From the NCBI GenBank assembly GCA_033344815.1, contig JAWPMR010000001.1:358136-422135 (forward strand): 64,000 bases of DNA, in the 5' to 3' direction. This document shows positions 11,319 to 20,991 of the stretch, in pieces. The DNA is from Paracoccaceae bacterium (GTDB lineage Bacteria; Pseudomonadota; Alphaproteobacteria; Rhodobacterales; Rhodobacteraceae). The first letter of the stretch is position 1; every line of letters starts with the position of its first letter. The position numbers were made by a program, and so were the translations under genes. Below the pieces are notes generated by a model. That model did not search any database. It was not told where the DNA came from and was given only the letters and a program-made list of their open reading frames with translations.

Positions 11319-12128
11319 TCAGATATCGTTGCCGACCGCATTCAATGCGACGGCGCGACCGAGGCCGTATGCAATATCGGTGAACATGGCTTCAAAACTG
11401 GTGAAAAGCGCGCTGTTCAGCGCCTGCCCTGAAGAGCTTTCAAAGAAGGCAAGATAGGCATCCCGATCTTCTGGTGCCAGAGGCTGATAAGCCAGCAGGA
11501 AATAGGCGAACAGCCAATCCTGTGCTTCGGCGCGCAAAGAGGGCTCAGAGTCCCAGACATCTGCAAGAATATCTGCTTCGGGACGACGTAAAAAACCGCC
11601 GTCCGATAGTCCGCGGTAAAATTGATAGCTTGTGCTCATCGTGACTGCGACGTTCAATTCCAGCGCATCATTGGCCTCAACCATCTGAGCGACGAACTCT
11701 GCGTGCGGATCATCAGTCGTCTGCAACGCGTCATAAGCCTCAGAGGCGGTGGCACGCACATCCGGATCAATCATCGCTTGTCGGGCGGCCATCTCCAAAT
11801 TGACGATCCTCTGGCCGCGCGCACTGTCGAAAAAATCGACCGCCACTTGCAGATCACCGTCGTCAAGCCCGTCACGCAGTCCGGCAAAAAACATGTCCTG
11901 CATCGCAATGGGATTGTACAGACCATCTACCTGACCCAACCAGAAGGCACCGCCCTGCCCGGCCAGCATATCGATGTTAATTTGCTCTGCGTCGCTCAAC
12001 CCCTCCTGACGCATGATCTGAACCAGATCAGGCAGGCGCAACGCATCCATGAGGACCGTCAGCCGCGCGTCAGCCCAGACCGACGTGGCACAGAGCCAGA
12101 TCAAACAGGCGGCTGCAAGCCTGCGCAT
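11319..12128 (-). CDS. DUF2059 domain secreted protein
   Basis: A 269-residue protein with a signal peptide (MRRLAAACLIWLCATSVWA) and helical DUF2059-type repeats, such as DGLDDGDLQVAVDFFDSARGQRIVNLE, a pattern seen when a helix pair precedes 'F-S-x-x-G-x-x'. It is predicted to be periplasmic; no enzymatic motif is visible and the family's role is not established. It lies 3 bp after another gene of the same family, which shares the 'VDFYxS-GQR' element, so the two look like an old tandem duplication in one operon. Confidence 0.75.
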   Translation of the reverse strand: MRRLAAACLIWLCATSVWADARLTVLMDALRLPDLVQIMRQEGLSDAEQINIDMLAGQGGAFWLGQVDGLYNPIAMQDMFFAGLRDGLDDGDLQVAVDFFDSARGQRIVNLEMAARQAMIDPDVRATASEAYDALQTTDDPHAEFVAQMVEANDALELNVAVTMSTSYQFYRGLSDGGFLRRPEADILADVWDSEPSLRAEAQDWLFAYFLLAYQPLAPEDRDAYLAFFESSSGQALNSALFTSFEAMFTDIAYGLGRAVALNAVGNDI

Positions 12129-12131
12129 CGC

Positions 12132-12971
12132 TCAGAGGTCTTGACTGGGTCGAAGAGATTGCAAGCGCTGTGCGACCGCTTCATATCTGTTTGCCATGAT
12201 TTCAAACTGAACGGCGTTCATTAACTCATACACCTGTTGCATTTTCGGATTTTCCAAAGCATCAGCATATGCAGAAATTTCATCATCAGAGAAAGCCTGA
12301 TAGGTGTAGGCAGATCCTGACAGAGCCGATCGTTGCATATTCAGGCGAATATCGGCTTCCTGGGATTTCAGGCTTTCGCGCAGGTCTTCTTCCTCCATGC
12401 GCAGCTCAATAATCCCCGCAGACGCTGCCGCCATCAAAAAGCGGACCTGAACTTCCTGAATGGCCCGGATGGACGCATCCTCCGATCCAATGGCATTGTT
12501 CATGCGTTTGAGTTCTTCCAGACGAGGCGATCCAATTTCCAGCAACCCCGCGACAATTGCCTCGCCGCTTTCGGTCTTGAGCTGGTCGTCATCCTTCAAA
12601 TGTGACGCATTTTCGGCCACTACCAGGCGCTGCCCGAGGTCAGAGGCGTAAAAATCAACAGCGTGGTTCAATATGTCCTCGTCCAAAGTTTGCGACAGGA
12701 TATCGATTGCCATTGAATGCATCTGATCCGTGTCAAAGACTTCTTCAACCAAACGGGTCCATTCAGAGCCGAAATCATCCGCCTGCAGACCGATCATATT
12801 AGGCGCTGTTTCAGCGGAAAGACGAATGCTGTCCAAAGCAACATCAAACCCGGTTACCTCCATGAACGCTTCGAGGCGATCCAGATTAGATGCGCGCACC
12901 CCGCCTGTCAGGGCAACGGTCATAAACGCCGTCATCATGACAAGGGCGCAGTTTCGGATCACTGCTGTCAT
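12132..12971 (-). CDS. DUF2059 domain secreted protein
   Basis: 279 residues. A hydrophobic N-terminus (CALVMMTAFMTVALTGGVRA) fits a Sec signal. The body is almost all helical, with the family element LNHAVDFYASDLGQRLVVAE at about 115-135 and SDDEISAYADALENPKMQQ near the end. It is the upstream partner of the other DUF2059 gene, separated by 3 bp, and is the last gene before tRNA-Ser(CGA) and the accessory region. Function unknown; a periplasmic location is inferred. Confidence 0.75.
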   Translation of the reverse strand: MTAVIRNCALVMMTAFMTVALTGGVRASNLDRLEAFMEVTGFDVALDSIRLSAETAPNMIGLQADDFGSEWTRLVEEVFDTDQMHSMAIDILSQTLDEDILNHAVDFYASDLGQRLVVAENASHLKDDDQLKTESGEAIVAGLLEIGSPRLEELKRMNNAIGSEDASIRAIQEVQVRFLMAAASAGIIELRMEEEDLRESLKSQEADIRLNMQRSALSGSAYTYQAFSDDEISAYADALENPKMQQVYELMNAVQFEIMANRYEAVAQRLQSLRPSQDL

Positions 12972-13130
12972 ATCGATCTCCTGCTTTCGTAATGTGTGTT
13001 CACGTTTAAATAGAAGCTTAGGCGAATTATACCAAGGGGCAATGAAATTTCCCGTGTGTCACCGTACGGTGCCAATCTCCCCTTGTCACACGACCAAAAG
13101 CCGACTAAACGCGCCCCACCAGACCCCCGC

Positions 13131-13220
13131 GGAGAGGTGCCGGAGTGGTCGAACGGGGCGGTCTCGAAAACCGTTGAGCCTTCACGGGTTCCCAGGGTTC
13201 GAATCCCTGTCTCTCCGCCA
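13131..13220 (+). tRNA. tRNA-Ser(CGA)
   Basis: A 90-nt class II tRNA. The acceptor arms GGAGAG / CTCTCC pair, the discriminator is G and CCA is encoded. The anticodon loop CTCGAAA gives CGA, with a long variable arm and GGTTCGAATCC as T-arm. An integrase relic begins 150 bp downstream in the same direction, which is typical of an element that entered at the tRNA 3' end. Confidence 0.97.
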
Positions 13221-13370
13221 CTAAAGTGTCCTTATGGATTACTGTATTTCTGAAAAACCTAGTAAAATCAACGTGCGCACGCCGCGTTTACGCGTTTTAC
13301 CCAGCATATCCCTCATAAAATCCCGCATGGATTCCCGCATAGGTGGGGCGGCGGTGATGGAGGATTTTGC

Positions 13371-14687
13371 ATGGGACTGACTTTGGATCGGGGGCGCTAT
13401 TATTTTGTGATGAATGTGCCCAACCGTCTCTTTGGGCACGTGTTAGGCAAGGCGGGGCAGCCGGTGCGGCAAGTGCGGCAGGCGTTGCGAACGGCGTACC
13501 TGAGTATGGCCAAGCGCAAGGCATTCGAGCTGGAAGAGCTGAAACGTTCGGAATGGCATATGCTAGAAATGGGGGAAGACGCACTTGCCCACAAGAAATT
13601 TGCTGCTGCCAAACTCATGGCGGAAAGCCGCGGCTTCGACTATGTGCCAAGCACCGTGCTGTTGCGGAAATCGTTTCAGGAAGATCTACCGCGCTTGCTT
13701 GCAGCGGCGGGAACCACGTCTCAACCCACCTCGCCGGATGTGGCGGACGCCATATTGTGCGGCGCTGCGGTTGCGCTTCCTCCGCTGCGCAGTGTTCTTG
13801 AGGAGTTCATCACTCTCACTAAAACAAAACAGATCCGCAAATCTGACCGTCAGCGGCATCTATGGTGGTTACCCCGCGCGCGCGCCGTGTCGAACTTCGA
13901 GCAAGCTGTGCCGAAGCGTTCCAAGGCGGGTATCGACAAGATATCGCGGGAAGATGCGCTTGCCTTTCGGGGCTGGTGGGCGCAGCGGATCGAGACGGGA
14001 GAGACGCGGGCTTAGACCGCAAACGAGGACTTTGGTCACCTGGCGCAGATCCTTCGGCAATGGTGTGAGTTCAAAGGTCATGCCAATCTGGAGAACCCCC
14101 TCGCAAGGCTCCGGTTTGACAAGGCGGTGGATCCCATAGTCACGCGCCCGCCATTCTCGCCAAAGTGGGTGAAAGAACGGTTGTTGGCACCTGGCGCTCT
14201 GGGCGGGCTCAACGTCGAGGCTGCAGATGCGTTTCTTGTGCTCGTCAACACAGGGCTCAGGCCATCTGAGGTGCTGTCCTGCCCGCTGGAAGATTTCTGT
14301 CTAGATCAGCCTATTCCCTATTTGCGCGTGGCTCCGCATGGTCGGGAGCTCAAACAACATCACACGGCGCGCGACATCCCACTTTTAAGGGTCTCGCTTG
14401 CCGCGGCACAACGGTTCGTGACACGGGGCGGAATCCAGCGGTACTGCGACAAGGCAAATGGATGGTCGAGCCTGGCCAACAAGTACCTCGAGACGAATGG
14501 CTTGAAGGAAACACCCGCGCACGTGGCCTATAGTCTGCGGCACTATGTCGAGGATGCGCTGCTCACCGCTGGAATTGATGATCGCGTGCGCGCGGATATT
14601 CTAGGTCACAAGTACAAGCGGCCTGTTTATGGGGCTGGCGGTGAGTTCGCGTTTCCGACATTGGACTTTCGGCCTTTGCAAAAGTAG
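13371..14687 (+). pseudogene. Tyrosine integrase interrupted by an in-frame TAG
   Basis: Two open segments (13371-14015 and 14016-14687) are in the same frame, separated only by TAG at 14013-14015. Read through, they make one protein of about 438 residues of normal integrase length. The first half has the LDRGRYYFVMNVPNRL start typical of proteobacterial integrases. The second half has the catalytic elements: arginine in NTGLRPSEVL, SLRHYVEDAL (box II arginine; the usual box II histidine is tyrosine here), LGHK, and a probable nucleophile tyrosine in RPVYGAGG. The family inserts elements into tRNA genes, fitting its place after tRNA-Ser. It is probably inactive because of the stop; a sequencing error remains possible. 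Confidence 0.85.
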
Positions 14688-14977
14688 CATTTTCTCGACT
14701 GCGCAGCATTTCTATCGTTGCGATACAGCGTATGTCGCGGAAGCGGTCATTGCGAAACGGTTTCCGAGACCTCGTCTGTACCAAGCTTTCGCTGAAGGCA
14801 GATCGAATAACCAGGAAGCGGTCAAAGCAATAATTTGTCACTGACCCGATACCTTAAGTCTATTGCTGTCAATTCCGCTGCAGGGAGTGTCCAAGAGAAG
14901 ACCGTCAGATACGGTTTGCGGAACTCTGTGCTAATCACGATTGTGCCATGCAGAAAATCGAAACACGACAAGGCAGA

Positions 14978-15676
14978 TCAATCGAGCATCTGCCTCAACC
15001 GTTCAACCTGTAAAAGTCTGATGCATCCGTAGGCGTGCTCGAGCAGATTCTCGCTCGCCAGACGCTTAAGATGCGCATTCACAGACGGGCGTGACATACT
15101 CGACAAGCGCGCCAGATCAGCCTGTGTGATATCGATTTCCGGATGAGGGTCGGCAGGGTTTTGGGAATGTCTCACGCCACCCAGCCAAAGGAGTAATGCG
15201 ATGACCCGCTTTTCAGATTGCCGCCGAATGGAGTCGTCAAACATGCCAATGGCAATTTCCAGATGTTGACTGCACAGGTGGCCAACCTGTCGCCAAGTGT
15301 CGGGATTGATCTTTGCGAGATCGACTAAAGATTTCCGGCTAATGTGAAGATAGCTGGACTTGCGCGTTGCTATGATGCTTCCGGTCTTTTCCCGATTGTC
15401 AAAAATCTCCATTTCTCCGAACCAGAAGCCAGGCCGGAAGAGGAACAATGTATGGGGGCCGCGTTCATTTGGCGCGATACTGTATGCAAATAAGCCTGAT
15501 ACGACGCCATACAGCCCGTCTGTGAACTGCCCATACGTGTAGATGACTTCACCTGCTTCGGCCTCGTGAAAGGTCGCCAGTTCCAGAATTTCGCTGGCAA
15601 AGTCACCCTTGCGATCAGCGAGCCATCCATTCGTGTACAGATAGGTACGTGCCTGTTTCGCGCTGCTCGGTATCAC
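14978..15676 (-). CDS. Crp/Fnr family transcription regulator
   Basis: 232 residues. About residues 30-150 form a cyclic-nucleotide-binding beta-barrel (EAGEVIYTYGQFTDGLYGVV, then FRPGFWFGEMEIFDNREKTG). The C-terminal winged helix has ITQADLARLSSMSRPSVNAHL at about 185-205 as the recognition region. The FNR cysteine set is absent, so it is not an oxygen-sensing Fnr; ligand binding is open. GTG at 15676 starts it. It is divergent from the DUF3604 gene pair with a 135-bp gap, and the natural inference is that it controls them. It could also be an unlinked island regulator. Confidence 0.85.
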   Translation of the reverse strand: MIPSSAKQARTYLYTNGWLADRKGDFASEILELATFHEAEAGEVIYTYGQFTDGLYGVVSGLFAYSIAPNERGPHTLFLFRPGFWFGEMEIFDNREKTGSIIATRKSSYLHISRKSLVDLAKINPDTWRQVGHLCSQHLEIAIGMFDDSIRRQSEKRVIALLLWLGGVRHSQNPADPHPEIDITQADLARLSSMSRPSVNAHLKRLASENLLEHAYGCIRLLQVERLRQMLD

Positions 15677-15811
15677 AAAAAATCTCTTACAATGTCAGTG
15701 ATCGACAGTATTGATAAATTTGTAGTGCTACGATTGCAAGACAAGGCCTCGCGTCGCTTTTTGTATAGCGTTGGCAAAGTCATGAACCCGTCTGCACCAG
15801 AGGCAATTTCT

Positions 15812-17653
15812 ATGAGACGCACCAAAATCAACCTGATTAGTTTCTTTGTGGCTGCAAGCATGTCCTCGGTGGCACCTGCTGCCCTCTTTGCCGACGACAT
15901 TCCAGTGTACCCTCTGAACGAGGTGTTTTTTGGGAACCTTCATGTTCACACCAGCTACTCATTTGATGGCTACACAAACGGATCGGTAACCGATCCCGTC
16001 GATGCCTACGCATGGGCGCGGGGCGAGGCCATCCCTGGCGGCGGTGGCGGGGGCGACATGCAGATCAAAGTGCCGTTGGACTGGTACGCTGTATCAGATC
16101 ACGCGGAGTACCTTGGCGTGTTCAAAAAAATGGAAGACCCCAACAGCCCGTTCAGTAAATTGCCAATTGCTGAACAAGTCACTTCGGACGACGCGGCTGT
16201 CGCTTTCGCGGCATATTCAAACGTGCTGAACGAAATGAGCGAAGGCAAGTCAGACCCTGATCTGTCTGACCCCGTCACCGCGACAACCATCTGGAAGGAA
16301 GTTGTTCAAACAGCAGACGATGCCTATCAGCCCGGTGTGTTTACAACTTTCCCCGCGTTCGAGTGGACATCCAACCCAGGTCAGCGAAACCTTCACAGAG
16401 TTGTCTTGTTTCAGACATCCCAAGGTGTCCCGGACATTCCATTTTCCGCACTGGACTCAGATAAACCCGAGGATCTGTGGGCGTGGATGGATGGTCTGCG
16501 CGAGGCCGGGGCGACCCTTCTTGCAGTGCCGCACAACGGCAACGCAAGCAACGGGATAATGTTTGCGGAAGACGGAAACGACTCGTTTGTAAATCCGATT
16601 GACGCAACCTATTCCGAGACCAGAAATCGCAACGAGCCGCTTTACGAGATCACCCAGATCAAAGGAAGCTCAGATACGCATCCACAACTTTCGCCCAACG
16701 ATGAGTTCGCAAATTTCGAGATCTGGAACTACACGCTTTCAGCAGACGCCAAACCGGGCACCGAAATGGTCGGCAGTTATGCCCGGGACGCCTTTCTGCG
16801 TGGATTGGCAATGGAAGCCGAAGGTCGTGGCAACCCGTTCAAATATGGGCTGATCGGCGACAGTGACACGCACAACTCGGCCTCTACAATCGAAGAGGAC
16901 AACTACACCGGAAAATTCGCCTTCGAGAACACACCGGAAGACCGCCACTTTGGACCAGAAGGCTTCCCCGAGCCGAACAAGAAACAAGCGCGTGAATTTG
17001 GGTCAGCGGGCGTCGCAGGCGTCTGGGCCAAATCAAATACACGAGAAGCGATCTACGAGGCGCTATTAAACAGGGAAACGTTTGGAACATCTGGTCCTAG
17101 AATTAGACTGCGGGTGTTCGGAGGGTCTGATTTTGACGATAGATTGATGGACCAGCCCAACTGGGTCGAAATCGGGTATGATATCGGGGTTCCTATGGGC
17201 GGAGATCTCTCCGTGACCGAAGGCGCCGTGCCTAAACTGGCTATTGCTGCCTTGAAAGAACCACATGGGGCAAATTTGGATCGCATTCAGGTTATCAAAG
17301 GGTTCGTCGATGCGGATGGCGCGTTGACAGAAGTGATCTACAACGTTGCGCTGTCTGATGGCCGCGAGGTTGATGCGGAGGGCAATGCGACAGATGTGGG
17401 CAATACGGTCGACACCACAACCGCCACCTACACGAACTCGATTGGCGCGATACAGCTTTCCGCGCTGTGGACCGATCCGGAGTTTGATCCAAACCAGCAC
17501 GCGTTCTATTATGTGCGGGTTCTGGAAATCCCAACACCGCGTTGGTCCACCTATGACGCTGTCAGGCTGGGTCTGGAGATCAGAGACGATGTTCCTGCAT
17601 TCATCCGCGAACGCGCGTGGTCTTCACCTATTTGGTACACTCCGGAAAGCTGA
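15812..17653 (+). CDS. DUF3604 (PHP-like) secreted protein A
   Basis: 613 residues with a signal peptide (residues 1-27, ending near ALFA-DD). DUF3604 proteins belong with the PHP metal-dependent phosphoesterase superfamily. All likely metal-binding motifs are present: LHVHTSYSFD (H44, H46), VSDHAEYLG (D96, H97), VPHNGNASNG (H241) and GDSDTHNSAS (D352, H354). It is probably a periplasmic hydrolase; the substrate is unknown. ATG at 15812 gives a clean signal peptide; an in-frame ATG at 15782 would place ten extra residues ahead of it. A homologous second copy follows after 14 bp, then a 383-residue protein, in one apparent operon divergent from a Crp/Fnr gene. Confidence 0.85.
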   Translation: MRRTKINLISFFVAASMSSVAPAALFADDIPVYPLNEVFFGNLHVHTSYSFDGYTNGSVTDPVDAYAWARGEAIPGGGGGGDMQIKVPLDWYAVSDHAEYLGVFKKMEDPNSPFSKLPIAEQVTSDDAAVAFAAYSNVLNEMSEGKSDPDLSDPVTATTIWKEVVQTADDAYQPGVFTTFPAFEWTSNPGQRNLHRVVLFQTSQGVPDIPFSALDSDKPEDLWAWMDGLREAGATLLAVPHNGNASNGIMFAEDGNDSFVNPIDATYSETRNRNEPLYEITQIKGSSDTHPQLSPNDEFANFEIWNYTLSADAKPGTEMVGSYARDAFLRGLAMEAEGRGNPFKYGLIGDSDTHNSASTIEEDNYTGKFAFENTPEDRHFGPEGFPEPNKKQAREFGSAGVAGVWAKSNTREAIYEALLNRETFGTSGPRIRLRVFGGSDFDDRLMDQPNWVEIGYDIGVPMGGDLSVTEGAVPKLAIAALKEPHGANLDRIQVIKGFVDADGALTEVIYNVALSDGREVDAEGNATDVGNTVDTTTATYTNSIGAIQLSALWTDPEFDPNQHAFYYVRVLEIPTPRWSTYDAVRLGLEIRDDVPAFIRERAWSSPIWYTPES

Positions 17654-17667
17654 GATTGAGACAAGAA

Positions 17668-19458
17668 ATGAACATCATCATAGCCTCTTTTTTTCTAGCC
17701 ACTCTGTCGCTTCCAGCATTCGCAGAACAAAATCCGATGCGGAACGCCTACTTTGGGGAAACCCATATGCATACGGCGATGTCACTCGATGCATATATCG
17801 GTGGCGCGCGATTGATGCCGTCGGATGCGCTTAGCTTTGCCAGGGGCAATGAAGTCACAATGCCCAATGGGATCAAAAAACAATTGCCGCGCCCGTTGGA
17901 TTTTGCAGCAGTGACAGACCACGCTGAATATCTCGGGGAAATGTACACTGCAATCTTCCCTGATGCCGAAGGACACGATCAGCCACAGATAGAAGCATTG
18001 AATACGCTCGACTCCGTTGAAGAGCGCGCCCAGTGGTTTTTGAAGTACGTGCAAATTCCAAACCGTACGACCCCCAGCCATACGGATTTCTATACCGGTC
18101 CGGCCTCGACTCGAAGCGGCTGGCAGGTGTTGATTGATGCTACGGAAGAGCACAATGAGCCGGGCGAGTTCTCAGCTTTTATCGGTTTTGAATGGTCAGC
18201 TGCACCGAATGGCGCAAACCTGCATAGGAATGTCATTTTTCGGGACAGCAATGTGCCAAAATCACCGATCAGCTACATAGAAGTTCAACAGGAAGAACTG
18301 CTTTGGGAATGGCTGAATGCTCAGGAACGGATGGGCATGAAAGTTCTGGCAATTCCGCATAACTCGAATGCATCCAAGGGGCGGATGTTTCCTGATACGG
18401 ACAGCAATGGCGCGCCCCTCACAACAGAATATGCGACACTCCGGCAGCGCTTTGAGCCGTTGGTTGAAATGATGCAGATCAAGGGTAACTCTGAGGTTCA
18501 CAGGAAGTTTTGGGCGGCTGACGAATTCTCGGATTTCGAGAATGCGGACTCCATTCAGGACAGTTCTGATCGTGCTTTCTCGCAGCGGGACTTTGTACGT
18601 GGCGGATTGAAGGTCGGCCTGAAACATAAAGCAGAAATCGGCGTGAACCCATTCAAATACGGGTTTATCGGCGGCACCGACAATCACAACGGGTTGATGT
18701 CAGACGTCGCAGAAGATGATTTCATTGGCGGTCATGGGTCCGAAGACAACACAGTGGATCGCAGACGTGCGGCCAGTGTCTCGGGCTGGGTCTCCGGTCG
18801 GGATCAGTCCATAGGGTCAATTTCGGGGGTCTGGGCTACAGAAAACACCCGCGCGGCAATCTGGGACGCAATGAAGCGCAGAGAGACATTCGCGACCTCC
18901 GGACCACGCATCAAGCTTCGCATGTTTGGTGGTGTAGACCTGAACGCAACTCCGTCTGATGCGATGACGCTTATCAACGAGGGCTATGCGTACGGAACTC
19001 CAATGGGCGGCACGCTTCCAACCAATCCCGTGGCACCAACATTTACAGTTTACGCGGAAAAGGATCCCGATGGCGCAAATCTGGATCGCATTCAGATTGT
19101 CAAAGGCTGGGTGGACAAAAACGGTGACGTCAACGAACAGATTATCGACGTGGTCTGGGCAGGTGATCGTGAAGTCCAAAGCAACGGCAAATTGCCTTCC
19201 GTGGGGAGCACTGTTGACCTTACAACCGCAACCTTCACCAACGACATTGGGTCCGCAACTTTGATGGGAAGTTGGACGGACGAGAGCTTTGACCCTTCGG
19301 CAGGTGCTTTTTACTACGCCCGTGCTCTTGAAATCCCAACGCCGAGGTGGACGACATATGAGGCAGTCCGCAACGATCTGCCCCTTCTGGAGGATGTGCC
19401 ACCCGTTGTTCAGGAACGCGCTTGGGGGTCACCTATCTGGTACGGCCCGACGCAGTAA
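17668..19458 (+). CDS. DUF3604 (PHP-like) secreted protein B
   Basis: 596 residues, clearly paralogous to the preceding gene. A signal peptide (MNIIIASFFLATLSLPAFA) precedes the PHP-like motifs THMHTAMSLDAY, VTDHAEYLGEMY, IPHNSNASKG and GGTDNHNG. Both copies end alike with RALEIPTPRWTTYEAVRND-type and WGSPIWY sequences. The two retain the metal ligands but differ widely elsewhere, which suggests distinct substrates rather than a recent duplication. ATG at 17668 is chosen for the signal peptide and lies 14 bp after the stop of copy A. It is predicted periplasmic; the reaction is unknown, with a phosphoester or related bond inferred from the superfamily only. Confidence 0.85.
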   Translation: MNIIIASFFLATLSLPAFAEQNPMRNAYFGETHMHTAMSLDAYIGGARLMPSDALSFARGNEVTMPNGIKKQLPRPLDFAAVTDHAEYLGEMYTAIFPDAEGHDQPQIEALNTLDSVEERAQWFLKYVQIPNRTTPSHTDFYTGPASTRSGWQVLIDATEEHNEPGEFSAFIGFEWSAAPNGANLHRNVIFRDSNVPKSPISYIEVQQEELLWEWLNAQERMGMKVLAIPHNSNASKGRMFPDTDSNGAPLTTEYATLRQRFEPLVEMMQIKGNSEVHRKFWAADEFSDFENADSIQDSSDRAFSQRDFVRGGLKVGLKHKAEIGVNPFKYGFIGGTDNHNGLMSDVAEDDFIGGHGSEDNTVDRRRAASVSGWVSGRDQSIGSISGVWATENTRAAIWDAMKRRETFATSGPRIKLRMFGGVDLNATPSDAMTLINEGYAYGTPMGGTLPTNPVAPTFTVYAEKDPDGANLDRIQIVKGWVDKNGDVNEQIIDVVWAGDREVQSNGKLPSVGSTVDLTTATFTNDIGSATLMGSWTDESFDPSAGAFYYARALEIPTPRWTTYEAVRNDLPLLEDVPPVVQERAWGSPIWYGPTQ

Positions 19459-19497
19459 TTTTCCGGTTCTCCGGCGACCGTTTGAAAGGCTGCAGCA

Positions 19498-20649
19498 ATG
19501 GACGTTATTTGCGAGAGGAAATTCACGGTGGCTAACGGCGCAATTGCCTTGACCTTGCCTAGGGTCGGCGAGATTTCGAAAACGGCGGTTCCGGCGGTAT
19601 TGGCATCGCTGGTTGCAACCGCAGGGTATTGTTGCAGCTTTCACAACTATCTACCTGAGAAAACTGCAATCAATTGGATCATCGAGAGCGACCGACTTGT
19701 CCTGGCGCGAAATTCGCGGGAGGACGAGTTCGTTTATCAACCTGTGACAACACTTCGCGGTCAAAAACAGACCGCGCAGATCTCAGATGTGACTGGACCA
19801 GGCCTGCGCGGCTGGTACGCCGAAGGGTCTCAAAAAGACGCGCTGCTCGCCTTTGATGAAGAAGAGCAAGCGTGGCGGTTTGCCGGCTACTTTTCGCCCG
19901 AATATGAAACCCTGGTCCAAAAGGTTCTGGGCAAAGCCGCCGCTTGGGAAAGTAAGTATACCGCTGATCGCTTAGCACTTTTTGGGGAATACCTGGGGCA
20001 CTCAGACGAGAAACTCAGAAACCTTGCGCTGCGCGACATCGATCAGGCGCCGTATTCACTATTGCGAACCGTGGACTTTCATATTCCGGCACAAGACCTT
20101 TTGGCGGGGCTTTGGACTCTGGAGGGGTACCCCGACCAACCCATCAGCGTTTTGCTTTTGGGGTTTACGGATGATGCCGCGGTCCGCCGCGAACTCTACA
20201 ACTACGTTGATCGCGTTTCAGACACCGGCGTTGGTAACAATATTGGGGCATTTGCAACGGCGCTGGTCGAGATCGACGGCATCCGAGGCCTCAAACGGCT
20301 CGAAAACAAGCTGTTTTCAAATTCAACCTTGCCCTTGAACAGGCTGGAGCAAGTCATAGAGGCGCTGGCCATTCATGGTGACGTCGGACGGCCAGAGCTT
20401 CAGGATGAAATCAACAACACAATTGCAAGACTTGTTGCCAAGCGCCATGATGCCGCAGCAGTTGTTGCCCGGCAATTTGGCGGTCGCAAAGACTGGTCGC
20501 AAACAGCTGCGCTGGAGTTTTTCCTTCAGCAAGGGGTACTCCAAAACACACAGGACTTACTTGCAGTCGCAATCTACGTCGCTCAGGGCAGAGAAGCTTT
20601 GAGAGGCGCATCTGACAGTAACTTTGCCAGAATGAAACAGAACCCCTGA
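19498..20649 (+). CDS. Hypothetical membrane-anchored helical-repeat protein
   Basis: 383 residues, family not recognised. A hydrophobic segment at about residues 28-45 (TAVPAVLASLVATAGYCCSF) could be an uncleaved anchor or a signal. About residues 150-360 are helix-rich with a repeat feel (LGHSDEKLRNLALRDID, ALAIHGDVGRPELQDEIN, QQGVLQNTQDLLAVAIYVA), reminiscent of HEAT-like scaffolds. No catalytic motif is visible. It lies 39 bp after DUF3604 copy B on the same strand, so a shared transcript and a partner role to the DUF3604 proteins are plausible. The start ATG at 19498 is not backed by a strong ribosome site. Confidence 0.6.
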   Translation: MDVICERKFTVANGAIALTLPRVGEISKTAVPAVLASLVATAGYCCSFHNYLPEKTAINWIIESDRLVLARNSREDEFVYQPVTTLRGQKQTAQISDVTGPGLRGWYAEGSQKDALLAFDEEEQAWRFAGYFSPEYETLVQKVLGKAAAWESKYTADRLALFGEYLGHSDEKLRNLALRDIDQAPYSLLRTVDFHIPAQDLLAGLWTLEGYPDQPISVLLLGFTDDAAVRRELYNYVDRVSDTGVGNNIGAFATALVEIDGIRGLKRLENKLFSNSTLPLNRLEQVIEALAIHGDVGRPELQDEINNTIARLVAKRHDAAAVVARQFGGRKDWSQTAALEFFLQQGVLQNTQDLLAVAIYVAQGREALRGASDSNFARMKQNP

Positions 20650-20991
20650 TCCGAAGCTTTGGTGCTGTCTAGGTGCAATAGTAGAGAATACTTGATTGCG
20701 CTTCAGGCGAAAGAGTCCAGCCTAACCGCCCCCTATGATGACGTGTTTCAAGGCAGTAGGTCATCGACACAGTTGATCTTTTGCTCTGGAATGCGAGCGA
20801 GGGTATTTACTTTGAGTGCCGGCACTCTTGTTGCAGTTTCAATCGCAGTGTTCTGAATCCGTCGCACGGCTCGGCTACTTTTTCCGTTTGAAGGTGGCGA
20901 AACTGGCGTCCACCTGGATGTGATGTCCTGGCAATTGCATCAGATCAAGCCTGGCACAAAAAGACACCTAGAAACTTTGACCAACGCTACA
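20650..20991. other. Intergenic region with nothing recognised
   Basis: This 342-bp gap lies between the ends of convergent genes. I see no convincing coding region, tRNA or strong terminator hairpin in it. Confidence 0.5.
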
